From: Janthinobacterium sp.
GTDB lineage: Bacteria > Pseudomonadota > Gammaproteobacteria > Burkholderiales > Burkholderiaceae_D
DNA: 64,000 bases
Assembly (NCBI RefSeq): GCF_009923995.1
Contig: NZ_RFSK01000004.1
Span: 1 to 64,000, forward strand
Direction: 5' to 3'
Under the pieces are notes generated by a model. The model saw only the letters and a program-made list of their open reading frames with translations, was not told the origin of the DNA and ran no database searches. Below, piece by piece: positions 17,407-24,246 of the stretch. Position 1 is the first letter of the stretch; every line of letters starts with the position of its first letter. Made by a program: the position numbers and the translations under genes.

Positions 17407-19170
17407 CTACACGGTGGCCGCACTGTCATGCAACTGCTGGAACTGCGCCAGCTGCTGCTGCATCAGCCGCGCATACTGGCCGCCCGCGCGCAGCAGCTCG
17501 GCATGCGTGCCTTGCTGGCAGATGCGGCCATCTTCCATGACGATGATGCGGTCCGCCTTGACGATGGTGGAAAAGCGGTGGGCGATGATGATGGTGGTGC
17601 GGCCTTGCATCAGGGTATCGAGCGCTTGCTGCACCAGCTGTTCGCTGGCGGCGTCCAGGGCGCTGGTGGCTTCGTCGAGGATGAGGATCTTCGGCGCGCG
17701 CAGGATGGCGCGGGCGATGGCGATGCGCTGCTTCTGTCCGCCCGACAGTTGCACGCCCCGTTCGCCCACGAGGGTGTCGTAGCCGTCCGGGAAGGCCGTG
17801 ATGAAATCATGGGCGTGCGCCAGGCGCGCGGCCGCCTGCATTTCCCCGCGCCCCACCTCGCGCCCGGGCACGGCGAAGGCGATATTGTCCGCGATGCTGC
17901 CGGAAAACAGGGCCGGCTCCTGCTCCACCACGGCCATCTGGCGCCGCAGCTGCGCCACGCCGAAGAGGCGCGCGTCGATGCCGTCGAACTGCAGGCTGCC
18001 CGCGCCGGGCTGGTAATGCCCCAGCACGAGGCTGGCGATGGTGGACTTGCCCGCGCCCGAGGCGCCCACGAGGGCGATCTTTTCGCCCGCCCGGATGGTC
18101 AGGCTGACGCCGTCGAGGGCCGTCGCCTGCGTGCGCTCCGGATAGGAAAAGCGCACCTCGCGCAGCGCGACATGCCCGGCCAGCGGCGGCTGCGGCGCGG
18201 CGGCGGGCACGGGGCGGTGGCTGCGCAGGATCTCGAAGATGCGGTCGGTCGAGCCCATGGTGCGCATCCACGTGTTCCAGAACTCGCTGATGGAACCGGC
18301 CGTGTCCGTCACCATGCTGGCATAGATGACGAAGGCCGTCAGCTCGCCCACCGTCAGCCGGCCCTGGCCGATCAGGTGGGCGCCGAAGCACAGCGTCGTC
18401 AGCAGGGCCACGAAGGCGACCATGCCCTGCGCGCCCTGGAACACGGCCAGCAGGCGCGTGCCGGCCAGCGACACGCCCAGCAGCTGCCGCATGGCTTGCG
18501 CGTAGCGGTCCATGGCGCCGCCCTGCTGGTTGAACGCCTGCACCAGGCGGGCATGGGCAAAATACTCCTGCGCCACCTTGCCGCTGGCGGCCAGGCTGGC
18601 GGCAATGGCGCGCGAACGCTGGCGGTAATTGCTTCCTGTTATTTTTCCGAAATACAGGCTGATGGGGATGAACAGGGCCAGGGGCAGGCTCAGCATGGGC
18701 GACAGCTGCAGCAGCATGGCGATGCCGCCGACGAACACGCACAGCGAGCGCAGGGCATTGGCCGCGCCGATGGTCAGGCTTTCATGCAGGGCCGACACGT
18801 CCGACGTCAAGCGGCTGTTGAGTTCTCCCCCGTGGTGCTTGTCGAAGAAGGCGATGGGCTGGTTGATCACCACGTCGAACAGGCGGCGCCGCACATCCAT
18901 GACGATCATGTGGCCGCTCGACTGCAGCAGATAGAAGCGGGCGGTGGAGGCCAGCGCGTACAGCACGCTGAAGACGAACATGGCGGCCACCATGGCGGGC
19001 GTCACGCCGCGCGCCGTCAGTTCGGCCACGTGGTCGATGAAGTAGGCGATGGCTTGCGGAAAGCCCAGCTGCGCCGCCACCGTCAGGACCATGCACAGCA
19101 GGCCGGCGGCGATGCGCCAGCGCACGGGGTACAGCAGGCGCAGGCGCTCCAGGTGGGGATGGACATTCAT
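17407..19170 (-). CDS. ABC exporter (fused membrane and ATPase domains), last gene of the peptide-maturation operon
   Basis: The 587-residue half-transporter has six predicted membrane helices in residues 15-300 and a nucleotide-binding domain with Walker A GASGAGKST (about 368-376), signature [14 protein letters not shown] and Walker B ILILDEATSALD. It lacks an N-terminal C39 peptidase domain, so it resembles MsbA-type exporters and not leader-cleaving bacteriocin transporters. The ATG at 19170 overlaps the redoxin stop (ATGA), fixing the start and showing translational coupling. Context suggests it exports the mature product of the four small precursor genes. Confidence 0.85.
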   Translation of the reverse strand: MNVHPHLERLRLLYPVRWRIAAGLLCMVLTVAAQLGFPQAIAYFIDHVAELTARGVTPAMVAAMFVFSVLYALASTARFYLLQSSGHMIVMDVRRRLFDVVINQPIAFFDKHHGGELNSRLTSDVSALHESLTIGAANALRSLCVFVGGIAMLLQLSPMLSLPLALFIPISLYFGKITGSNYRQRSRAIAASLAASGKVAQEYFAHARLVQAFNQQGGAMDRYAQAMRQLLGVSLAGTRLLAVFQGAQGMVAFVALLTTLCFGAHLIGQGRLTVGELTAFVIYASMVTDTAGSISEFWNTWMRTMGSTDRIFEILRSHRPVPAAAPQPPLAGHVALREVRFSYPERTQATALDGVSLTIRAGEKIALVGASGAGKSTIASLVLGHYQPGAGSLQFDGIDARLFGVAQLRRQMAVVEQEPALFSGSIADNIAFAVPGREVGRGEMQAAARLAHAHDFITAFPDGYDTLVGERGVQLSGGQKQRIAIARAILRAPKILILDEATSALDAASEQLVQQALDTLMQGRTTIIIAHRFSTIVKADRIIVMEDGRICQQGTHAELLRAGGQYARLMQQQLAQFQQLHDSAATV

Positions 19171-19721
19171 GCGGCGCGCTCCTCGGCAATGTCGCAGTTC
19201 AGTTGGTCGACGAGGGCCAGCCAGTCGTCGTCGCCGACGAGGCCCGCGGCCTCGACGGTTCCAGCATGGCTGACGAAGACATAGGATGGCGAACTCATCA
19301 ATGGATTCAGGCGGCGGTAGTCGCGCAGGCGCAGGCGCGCCGCCGCCGCCCGCAAGGTGTTGCTCGGCAGAAAGGCGCGCAGGCGGCGGACCGGTTCCTC
19401 GCTGAGCAGCCAAACGGCCAGGCCTGCCGCGCGGGCCTGCGGCAGCAAGCCGTCGATGCCGGCCAGCTTGTCGCGGCATTTCGGGCAGCGGCTGGCGAGG
19501 AACAGCAGCACCGTGGCTTGCCCCGGGGCGCCGGGCTGGAAGCGGGCGCCGCCAGCCATCGGGCGGGCGTGGACGGCGGGCAGGGGCTCGCCCGCCACGA
19601 GGGCGGCCGCCGGCTGCCGTTCGCGGCGGCTGGCGCGCAGCACGGCTAGGCTCAGCCATATATTGCCCGCGATGGCGAACGCCAGCGCCGCCAGCACCAG
19701 TTGCAGGGTCGTGTCATCCAT
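19167..19721 (-). CDS. Membrane-anchored thioredoxin-like protein (MauD-like redoxin)
   Basis: The 184-residue protein has one N-terminal membrane helix (LVLAALAFAIAGNIWLSLAVL) and a thioredoxin-fold domain with redox motif C79-P-K-C82 after the FLAS strand and a plausible cis-Pro in SSPSYVFV. The layout matches MauD, which works with MauE in forming disulfides of methylamine dehydrogenase. Here the preceding gene encodes a MauE-like protein and the two genes touch (stop and start share bases), but no methylamine dehydrogenase gene is nearby. The likely client is the Cys-pair peptides encoded upstream. Confidence 0.78.
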   Translation of the reverse strand: MDDTTLQLVLAALAFAIAGNIWLSLAVLRASRRERQPAAALVAGEPLPAVHARPMAGGARFQPGAPGQATVLLFLASRCPKCRDKLAGIDGLLPQARAAGLAVWLLSEEPVRRLRAFLPSNTLRAAAARLRLRDYRRLNPLMSSPSYVFVSHAGTVEAAGLVGDDDWLALVDQLNCDIAEERAA

Positions 19722-20230
19722 CAGTCCGCCTTTGCCAGGGTGGCGATGTCATGCAGGGAAATGGCGGCCACGCAGACGATGGATGCCAGGCCGGCGGCCA
19801 GCACGGCGGACGCCGCGGGCAGGGTCGCCTCCCGGGCCAGGGCGAAGTAGGCGGCATTGATGCCGACGAACAGCCCGTTGCGCAGCAGGTCGTAGTGCGA
19901 GACGGGGCGCGCCGCTTCGCCGAAGCAGCTGCAGCGCACGACGCTGTGCGTGAAGTAGCGGTAGGCGAGGATGGCCGTGAGCGTGCCGAGCAGCAATAAG
20001 GCCAGCAACATGGGCAGGCGCGTGCCGCCGCCCAGTATCCACGCGGCCAGCAGCAGTTCCGCCGCCACGAGGCCGGGCGCGGCCCAGGCGGCGATGGCGG
20101 GCGCCAGGCCGAACGAGGCGGACAGGTTGTCGCGGAAGGCACCATAGCCGCGCAGCTTGCCCACGCTGGCCGCCAGCAGCAGCAGGGCGATGCAGCAGCG
20201 GGCCGTATCGGCCAGCAGCAGCGTCAGCAT
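19721..20230 (-). CDS. MauE/DoxX-like redox-associated membrane protein
   Basis: The 169-residue integral membrane protein has four predicted helices and the characteristic CSCFGEA motif (C100 and C102), as in the MauE family. MauE proteins are thought to act with MauD-type redoxins in periplasmic disulfide formation. The ATG at 20230 overlaps the upstream protease gene by seven bases; an in-frame extension to 20329 would overlap the protease coding region by over 100 bp and has no hydrophobic character. Placed within the peptide-maturation operon, it probably supplies oxidising equivalents for the two-cysteine peptides. Confidence 0.78.
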   Translation of the reverse strand: MLTLLLADTARCCIALLLLAASVGKLRGYGAFRDNLSASFGLAPAIAAWAAPGLVAAELLLAAWILGGGTRLPMLLALLLLGTLTAILAYRYFTHSVVRCSCFGEAARPVSHYDLLRNGLFVGINAAYFALAREATLPAASAVLAAGLASIVCVAAISLHDIATLAKAD

Positions 20231-21102
20231 GTTGGCTGCGCTTCCGCGCTCCACAGGGGCGCGAAGCCGCCCGGACGCTGGCGCCGCAGCTGCACCCCGT
20301 CGCGCGAGGCCAGCAGCGCATCCGTCCACGGCTCGTCGGGCGTGCTGCGCAGGGCGCCCCCTATGCTCGCTTGCAGCTGGACCGAGATGTCCCAGCCCAG
20401 GCGCTCGGCATGCGCATCGCGCGCCATGTTCAGGCCCAGGCGGGCCAGCTCTTCCCGTGTCAGCGCATAGTTATGGGAGTGATAGCCGCCAGCCAGCTGC
20501 GCGACGATGGCGCGGCGCGCTTCCGGCGTGGCATCGGGCAATTGCCATGCCAGCAACTCTTCGCCGATCTGCGCCACTTCCATGGTGGTGCGGTAAAACG
20601 CCGTCAGGGAAGGGGGGAAGATGTTGCCGCACAGCAGGGACAGGGCTTGCTGGCGGGCCGCGTGCTCGTCGACGCCGAACCATTGCCGGGCCATGTCGCC
20701 AAACAGCTTGATGTCCAGGCTGGACAGGGAACCGCCTTCGGCGCCGTCGAGCTGCGGGTCGATGGGCGAGAACAGGGCCAGGTCGCCCGCGATGATCTCG
20801 TCGGCGCCCAGGGCCAGCAGGGTGGCGGCCGACTGGCAGTGGAAGGGCACGATAAAGCTCAGGTGGCGCGCATGCTGGCGCAGCACGAGGGCGATGCGGC
20901 GCGCCGCGTTGACGATGCCGCCGCGGCCGTGCAGCACCACGTCGAGGCGCGCCACGGGGCCCGTCTGGCGGCACAGTTCGTAGACGGCGGGCAGCAGTTC
21001 CATGTCCAGGTGCGACGCGGCCAGCACGATGGTGCGGCTGTCGCGCACCTGTTCCAGTTCGCGCAGCTGGCGGGGAAGCAGGTTCAGGTCTGGCTGTGGC
21101 AT
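20224..21102 (-). CDS. SDH-type (ClpP-fold) serine protease
   Basis: The 292-residue protein matches the serine dehydrogenase proteinase (SDH) family, relatives of SppA and ClpP. Visible landmarks are LDVVLHGRGGIVNAA (residues 53-67, oxyanion region), the nucleophile Ser91 in HCQSAATLLALGADEI, and FSPIDPQL at 111-118. There is no signal peptide, so it is cytoplasmic. AAGGAG precedes the ATG by five bases and the gene overlaps the ATP-grasp gene by 19 bp. In this operon it is the only protease and is the best candidate for removing the leader of the small peptides; that role is inference. Confidence 0.78.
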   Translation of the reverse strand: MPQPDLNLLPRQLRELEQVRDSRTIVLAASHLDMELLPAVYELCRQTGPVARLDVVLHGRGGIVNAARRIALVLRQHARHLSFIVPFHCQSAATLLALGADEIIAGDLALFSPIDPQLDGAEGGSLSSLDIKLFGDMARQWFGVDEHAARQQALSLLCGNIFPPSLTAFYRTTMEVAQIGEELLAWQLPDATPEARRAIVAQLAGGYHSHNYALTREELARLGLNMARDAHAERLGWDISVQLQASIGGALRSTPDEPWTDALLASRDGVQLRRQRPGGFAPLWSAEAQPTC

Positions 21103-22097
21103 ACAGCTCCTTCGATCAGCGCGTCCGCCATGGTTTCCAGCAATGGCAGGGTAGGCACCAGTTGCTGTACGTACAAAAATTGGCCGACAGGATTGTTTTC
21201 CAGGAAAACGTACTCGCCCTCGGGCGTGACGATCAGGTCCAGCGCGCCGTATTCCAGGCCATAGCTGTGCACGAAGGCGAGGCAGCGCTGGCGCACCTCG
21301 TCCGGCAAGGTCGCCGCCTCGTAGCGGATGGGGGCCGACATGTCGCGCGAATCGATGGCCGTGCGGGCATCGTCCTGGGAATACAGGCGGGCGGCAAACA
21401 GTTGCTTGCCGATCACGGTGACCCGCAGTTCATATTGTTTGGCGATATATTCCTGGAACTGGCAGCTCAGTTCGCTGACGGCATCCAGGCTGTCCAGCAT
21501 GGCGTCGTCGAGCACGGTGGTGCCGATGCCGTGGCTGACGCGGTCGGCGCCGTCCACCGCGTCGGCGGCCAGGGTGGGCGTGGACATCGCCTTGAAAATG
21601 ATGGGGCCGCCAACGGCGGCGCGCAGGGCGCGCACGTCGTCGGGCACGTTGGTGATCACGGTGGCGGGCACGCGAAAGCCCATGCGTGCCGCCCGCGCCA
21701 GCTGTTCGCCCTTCCATTTGGCGCCGCGCAGCGCCAGCGGATGACTGATCCAGTAGCAATCGAGCGCGTGCAGCACGCTGAAAATGGCTTGTTCCGTTTC
21801 CAGCTTGGCATAGGCGCGCTCCTGCGGCGCCAGGTCGGCGCTGGCATAGGCGTACTCGGCAGGCTTGCGCAGCCACACGGCGCCCACGTGCCGCAGATCC
21901 AGCCACTCGCCATCGGGCAGCAGGCGCAGGCGCGCGCCGGCATGGCCATCGTGCAGGCGCTGGCACAGCTGGTAGTCGCGGGGAAAGGCGTCGAGATTGA
22001 TGCGGAAGGGGGCGTGGCCGCGTTCGGCCAGGATGGCGGCGACCAGGTCGGCATGCAGATCGCCGCCATGGCTGATGATCAAAACCTTTTTATGCAT
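21084..22097 (-). CDS. MvdD-like ATP-grasp ribosomal peptide maturase
   Basis: The 337-residue protein looks like ATP-grasp ligases that form ester or amide crosslinks in graspetides (MvdC/MvdD type). It starts KKVLIISHGGDLHADLV, has a central ATP-binding lysine region (PIIFKAMSTPT), and the C-terminal metal/ATP motif LENNPVGQFLYVQQ around residue 298, which corresponds to the ENPSGQW-type motif of these enzymes. It is the first enzyme gene after four small precursor-like genes and is separated from them by a terminator hairpin. RimK-type or glutathione synthetase-like ligases share the fold, but the NPxGQ motif and the precursor genes favour peptide modification. Confidence 0.82.
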   Translation of the reverse strand: MHKKVLIISHGGDLHADLVAAILAERGHAPFRINLDAFPRDYQLCQRLHDGHAGARLRLLPDGEWLDLRHVGAVWLRKPAEYAYASADLAPQERAYAKLETEQAIFSVLHALDCYWISHPLALRGAKWKGEQLARAARMGFRVPATVITNVPDDVRALRAAVGGPIIFKAMSTPTLAADAVDGADRVSHGIGTTVLDDAMLDSLDAVSELSCQFQEYIAKQYELRVTVIGKQLFAARLYSQDDARTAIDSRDMSAPIRYEAATLPDEVRQRCLAFVHSYGLEYGALDLIVTPEGEYVFLENNPVGQFLYVQQLVPTLPLLETMADALIEGAVCHSQT

Positions 22098-22123
22098 GCA
22101 GGTCCCAGTGACAAAAGACAGTG

Positions 22124-22149
22124 AAAAAGCCTTGCCGTGGCAAGGCTTT
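22124..22149 (-). terminator. Strong terminator between precursor A and the ATP-grasp gene
   Basis: The minus strand carries an 11-bp perfect stem (arms AAAGCCTTGCC and GGCAAGGCTTT, two-base loop) followed by a T tract. It would end most transcripts after the precursor and let a fraction read into the maturation genes, a common arrangement in RiPP loci. Confidence 0.85.
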
Positions 22150-22163
22150 CCGCGGGCGGTGTA

Positions 22164-22355
22164 TCAGCAAAACTCTCCGCCGTCACTCGAGCCAACGCGC
22201 GAATAGCGGTATTGCTCCTCGCTGTCGACGGCCGTGCAGCCGGCCACGGCGACGCCGTCGCGTACCTTCCAGGGGGCAGGAAGGGCCGGTTTTTTCTCGT
22301 CCTTTTTCTCCGCCAGTTTAAATGCGAACAATTTTGTCTGATTCTGCTTTTGCAT
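22164..22355 (-). CDS. Precursor-like peptide A (63 aa, graspetide-like family)
   Basis: This is one of four paralogues. Residues 1-17 form the conserved leader (TKLFAFKLAEK at 7-17), followed by a charged/Pro linker (KKDEKKPALPA), the conserved block PWKVRDGVAVAGC (28-40) and a variable segment ending SDGGEFC, with Cys63 as the last residue. LFAFKLAE resembles the PFFARYLE leader motif of microviridins, which binds the ATP-grasp ligase. GAGGA lies 11 bases before the ATG at 22355, and the paralogue alignment supports that start over the upstream in-frame one. The gene is bracketed by terminators on both sides. Confidence 0.8.
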   Translation of the reverse strand: MQKQNQTKLFAFKLAEKKDEKKPALPAPWKVRDGVAVAGCTAVDSEEQYRYSRVGSSDGGEFC

Positions 22356-22462
22356 GTTTTGGGTTCCTCTGATGGTCAATATCCCGCATATTCATTTCCC
22401 GCGGATGGAAAAGCCCTGCCGCGATTGGCGCCGGTATGCGCATGAATAGGTGGAAGTGTCTG

Positions 22463-22481
22463 AAAACCGCGCGCGGCGCGG
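22463..22481 (-). terminator. Terminator after precursor B
   Basis: On the minus strand CCGCGC and GCGCGG pair around a three-base loop and are followed by four T residues. It lies about 20 bp after the stop of precursor B. Confidence 0.55.
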
Positions 22482-22501
22482 GATTGATGGTGCGGCGGAG
22501 A

Positions 22502-22690
22502 TCAGCAATAGATGCCGGTATCGTTCGGATTCAGGCGCGAGTTGTCGCGCAGATTGTAATCGTCAGGATTGCCGTAATACGTGCAGCCTGCCGTGGCGAC
22601 GCCGTCGCGCACCTGCCATGGCTGCTGGACTTCTTTTTTCTCTTCTTTTTCAGCCAGTTTGAAAGCGAATAATTTGGTTTGATTTTGCAT
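22502..22690 (-). CDS. Precursor-like peptide B (62 aa, graspetide-like family)
   Basis: The peptide begins MQNQTKLFAFKLAEK, followed by EEKKEVQQ, the conserved PWQVRDGVATAGC (24-36) and a Tyr/Asn/Asp-rich segment ending NDTGIYC, Cys62 being the last residue. Its two cysteines (36 and 62) match those of the other three paralogues. AGAGGATA lies ahead of the ATG at 22690. The 31 bp directly upstream of the start are nearly identical to those of precursor D. An AT-rich interval (22722-22860) between this gene and the terminator of precursor C probably contains its own promoter. Confidence 0.8.
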   Translation of the reverse strand: MQNQTKLFAFKLAEKEEKKEVQQPWQVRDGVATAGCTYYGNPDDYNLRDNSRLNPNDTGIYC

Positions 22691-22721
22691 TGTACTATCC
22701 TCTTGTAATGGTTAAGTACTG
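22691..22721 (-). repeat. 31-bp upstream leader shared by precursors B and D (copy 1)
   Basis: This block, which contains the Shine-Dalgarno sequence and ends at the start codon, matches 23525-23555 with two mismatches. It begins AGTACTTAACCA and ends GGATAGTACA on the minus strand, so the GTACT/AGTAC ends could pair and enclose the ribosome-binding site. Confidence 0.75.
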
Positions 22722-22881
22722 ATTTGCCCGTTTGCCGTGATTCGGCATTTAAATATTAAGTTCAAAAAAATATTCAGTCAATCAATGAATGATATATATT
22801 TAAAATGACCTGGTATTAATATGTCGGGCAGGAATAATCCGCACGGCTGCCGGTGCACGGTATTCATATTGCAGTATAAAT

Positions 22882-22901
22882 AAAACCCCGCTAGGGCGAG
22901 G
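22882..22901 (-). terminator. Terminator after precursor C
   Basis: CCTCGC and GCGGGG pair (one G-T wobble) around CCTA and are followed by TTTTATTTAT on the minus strand, about 20 bp after the precursor C stop codon. Confidence 0.7.
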
Positions 22902-22919
22902 TGTATGGCTATGCCGCGT

Positions 22920-23117
22920 TCAGCAGAATTGCCCGGTGTCGCGGGAATTGACCGTGGAGGTATAGCGATACTGGAAACGCTCGACCTCGCTGCAACCGGC
23001 CACGGCGACGCCGTCGCGTACTTTCCATGCGACAGACGCTTGAGACGGGGTTGTTGCCTGGGGCGATTCCTGTTTCTCTGCAAGCTTGAAAGCGAATGAT
23101 TTTGCCTGGTTCTGCAT
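22920..23117 (-). CDS. Precursor-like peptide C (65 aa, graspetide-like family)
   Basis: The peptide has the leader SFAFKLAEK (residues 7-15), a Gln/Ser/Thr/Pro linker, the conserved WKVRDGVAVAGC (31-42) and a variable end RDTGQFC with Cys65 terminal. Cysteines are at 42 and 65, 22 residues apart as in precursor A. ACGAGGATCACACC precedes the ATG at 23117. The leader is slightly diverged (AKS in place of TKL/SKL), while the block before the first Cys is unchanged, suggesting selection on both parts. Confidence 0.8.
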   Translation of the reverse strand: MQNQAKSFAFKLAEKQESPQATTPSQASVAWKVRDGVAVAGCSEVERFQYRYTSTVNSRDTGQFC

Positions 23118-23314
23118 GGTGTGATCCTCGTGTGGTGGGGCCGTGCCGCAAGTGTCAGGTCCGGGACAGGGAAATTGCGTACGGCCCGGATGGAATGCCG
23201 CTGCATTTTGCGCAGGCGGAAATGGCCTGCACGCCAGGCAGATGGATTCAAAAGGGAATCAAAACGGAATGGAATGAACGCCGCCGGCGGCGCGTTGATG
23301 CCGCGCTGCCGTGA

Positions 23315-23524
23315 TCAGCAATACTGGCCGCTGTCATTCGGCTGGAGGCGCGATTCGTAGCGATAATTTCCGCTGCCGGCGATGAATTCGCTGCAGCCGG
23401 CAACGGCTATGCCGCTGCGTACCTTCCAGGGCCGGGGCGGGACCGCCGGGCTTGCTGTCTGGGTGTTTACCTGTTTTTCAGCCAGTTTGAACGCGAACAA
23501 TTTGCTTTGCTTGAGTCTTTGCAT
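23315..23524 (-). CDS. Precursor-like peptide D (69 aa, graspetide-like family)
   Basis: The longest of the four, with leader SKLFAFKLAEK (7-17), a Thr/Ala/Pro-rich linker, RPWKVRSGIAVAGC (31-44) and a segment ending NDSGQYC with Cys69 terminal. It is the first of the set in transcription order. AGAGGATA precedes the ATG at 23524 and the 31-bp upstream block is shared with precursor B. After its stop there is only a GC-rich palindrome (near 23278-23292) without a T tract. Confidence 0.8.
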   Translation of the reverse strand: MQRLKQSKLFAFKLAEKQVNTQTASPAVPPRPWKVRSGIAVAGCSEFIAGSGNYRYESRLQPNDSGQYC

Positions 23525-23555
23525 TGTACTATCCTCTTGTGGTGGTTAAGTACTG
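23525..23555 (-). repeat. 31-bp upstream leader shared by precursors B and D (copy 2)
   Basis: It is the partner of 22691-22721, differing at two positions. It is likely part of the 5' untranslated region of precursor D. Confidence 0.75.
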
Positions 23556-23858
23556 CCTGTGCTGTATGCCATGGTGTATGGCCATTCGATATTAGCGCCG
23601 GATTAAATATGCGTCAACGTGTAATTGATTCGTGCGCGGCGGAATATAATTCAGAGATACTCACCAAATATCACGCGGCAATACCTTATTATTGTCTTTC
23701 AATAAATTATCGTTGCTTGATTTAAATGTCGATATTGGTGCAATATTATTGCACTGCACTATCGTGGTGAGATGGCGATGCTTATCCAGGCAAATGCGTG
23801 GCGCGCCGGCGCGGCGGCGCACTATAATGGCGCTTGCTGAAACTTAAGGAATTACCAT
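23556..23858. promoter_or_regulatory. AT-rich divergent promoter region between precursor D and the plus-strand pair
   Basis: This 300-bp interval is clearly poorer in GC than its surroundings (notably 23600-23760) and holds no convincing gene. It must carry the minus-strand promoter for precursor D. A perfect TATAAT at 23823-23828, 30 bp before the next gene, is the likely plus-strand -10; the -35 partner is unclear because the sequence upstream of it is GC-rich. Confidence 0.5.
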
Positions 23859-24239
23859 ATGGACATGGCGGTCACGGACAGGCAGCGGCGGCAAGCGTAT
23901 GCGCTGGCGGACGCATTCGTGCGCACGCTCGACGAGCGCGATCCTGTTGCGCTGCAACGCGACTGGGCCGTGGCCCCCGCGCTGGCCGACGAGATCGTCG
24001 ACATGCTGGACGGTTATTTTGCCCCGCAGCAGCGCCTGGCGCTGGCGCCGCTGGCCCTTGCCTTCGCGCCGGGCAAGGGCGGGCGGCCTGCCGTCGATGT
24101 GTACGCCACCGACGCCGGCCCGCTGGGCATGGAATGCCAGTTGCTGGCGGACGGCAAGCCGGGCGAAGCGATCCTGCACCTGGAAGTCGCCGGCCACGAT
24201 GACGCCATGCGGCTGTCCTACCGCTACCTTGCATCTTGA
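23859..24239 (+). CDS. Hypothetical protein, 126 aa
   Basis: I do not recognise this protein. It is acidic, has no signal peptide or membrane helix, and looks like a single small alpha/beta domain with an N-terminal helical half (ALADAFVRTLDERDP) and a C-terminal strand-rich half ending RLSYRYLAS. The ATG at 23859 has AAGGAATTACC upstream and a TATAAT box 30 bp before it. The following Imm33-like gene begins 7 bp after its stop, so the two form one unit. A relation to small immunity-like families such as DUF7668 is possible but unproven. Confidence 0.7.
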   Translation: MDMAVTDRQRRQAYALADAFVRTLDERDPVALQRDWAVAPALADEIVDMLDGYFAPQQRLALAPLALAFAPGKGGRPAVDVYATDAGPLGMECQLLADGKPGEAILHLEVAGHDDAMRLSYRYLAS

Positions 24240-24246
24240 CAAGCCG

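Noticed and set aside
17428-19284. A 618-codon plus-strand frame over the ABC exporter gene
   Set aside because: Antisense shadow; the minus-strand frame has all ABC motifs.
17407-19659. Longer start for the ABC exporter at 19659
   Set aside because: The extension is out-of-frame translation over the redoxin gene and is Arg/Pro-rich; the ATGA overlap at 19167-19170 gives the natural start.
19167-20230. Methylamine utilisation locus
   Set aside because: MauE/MauD-like genes are present but no methylamine dehydrogenase subunits, amicyanin or MauG; the neighbours are peptide-maturation genes.
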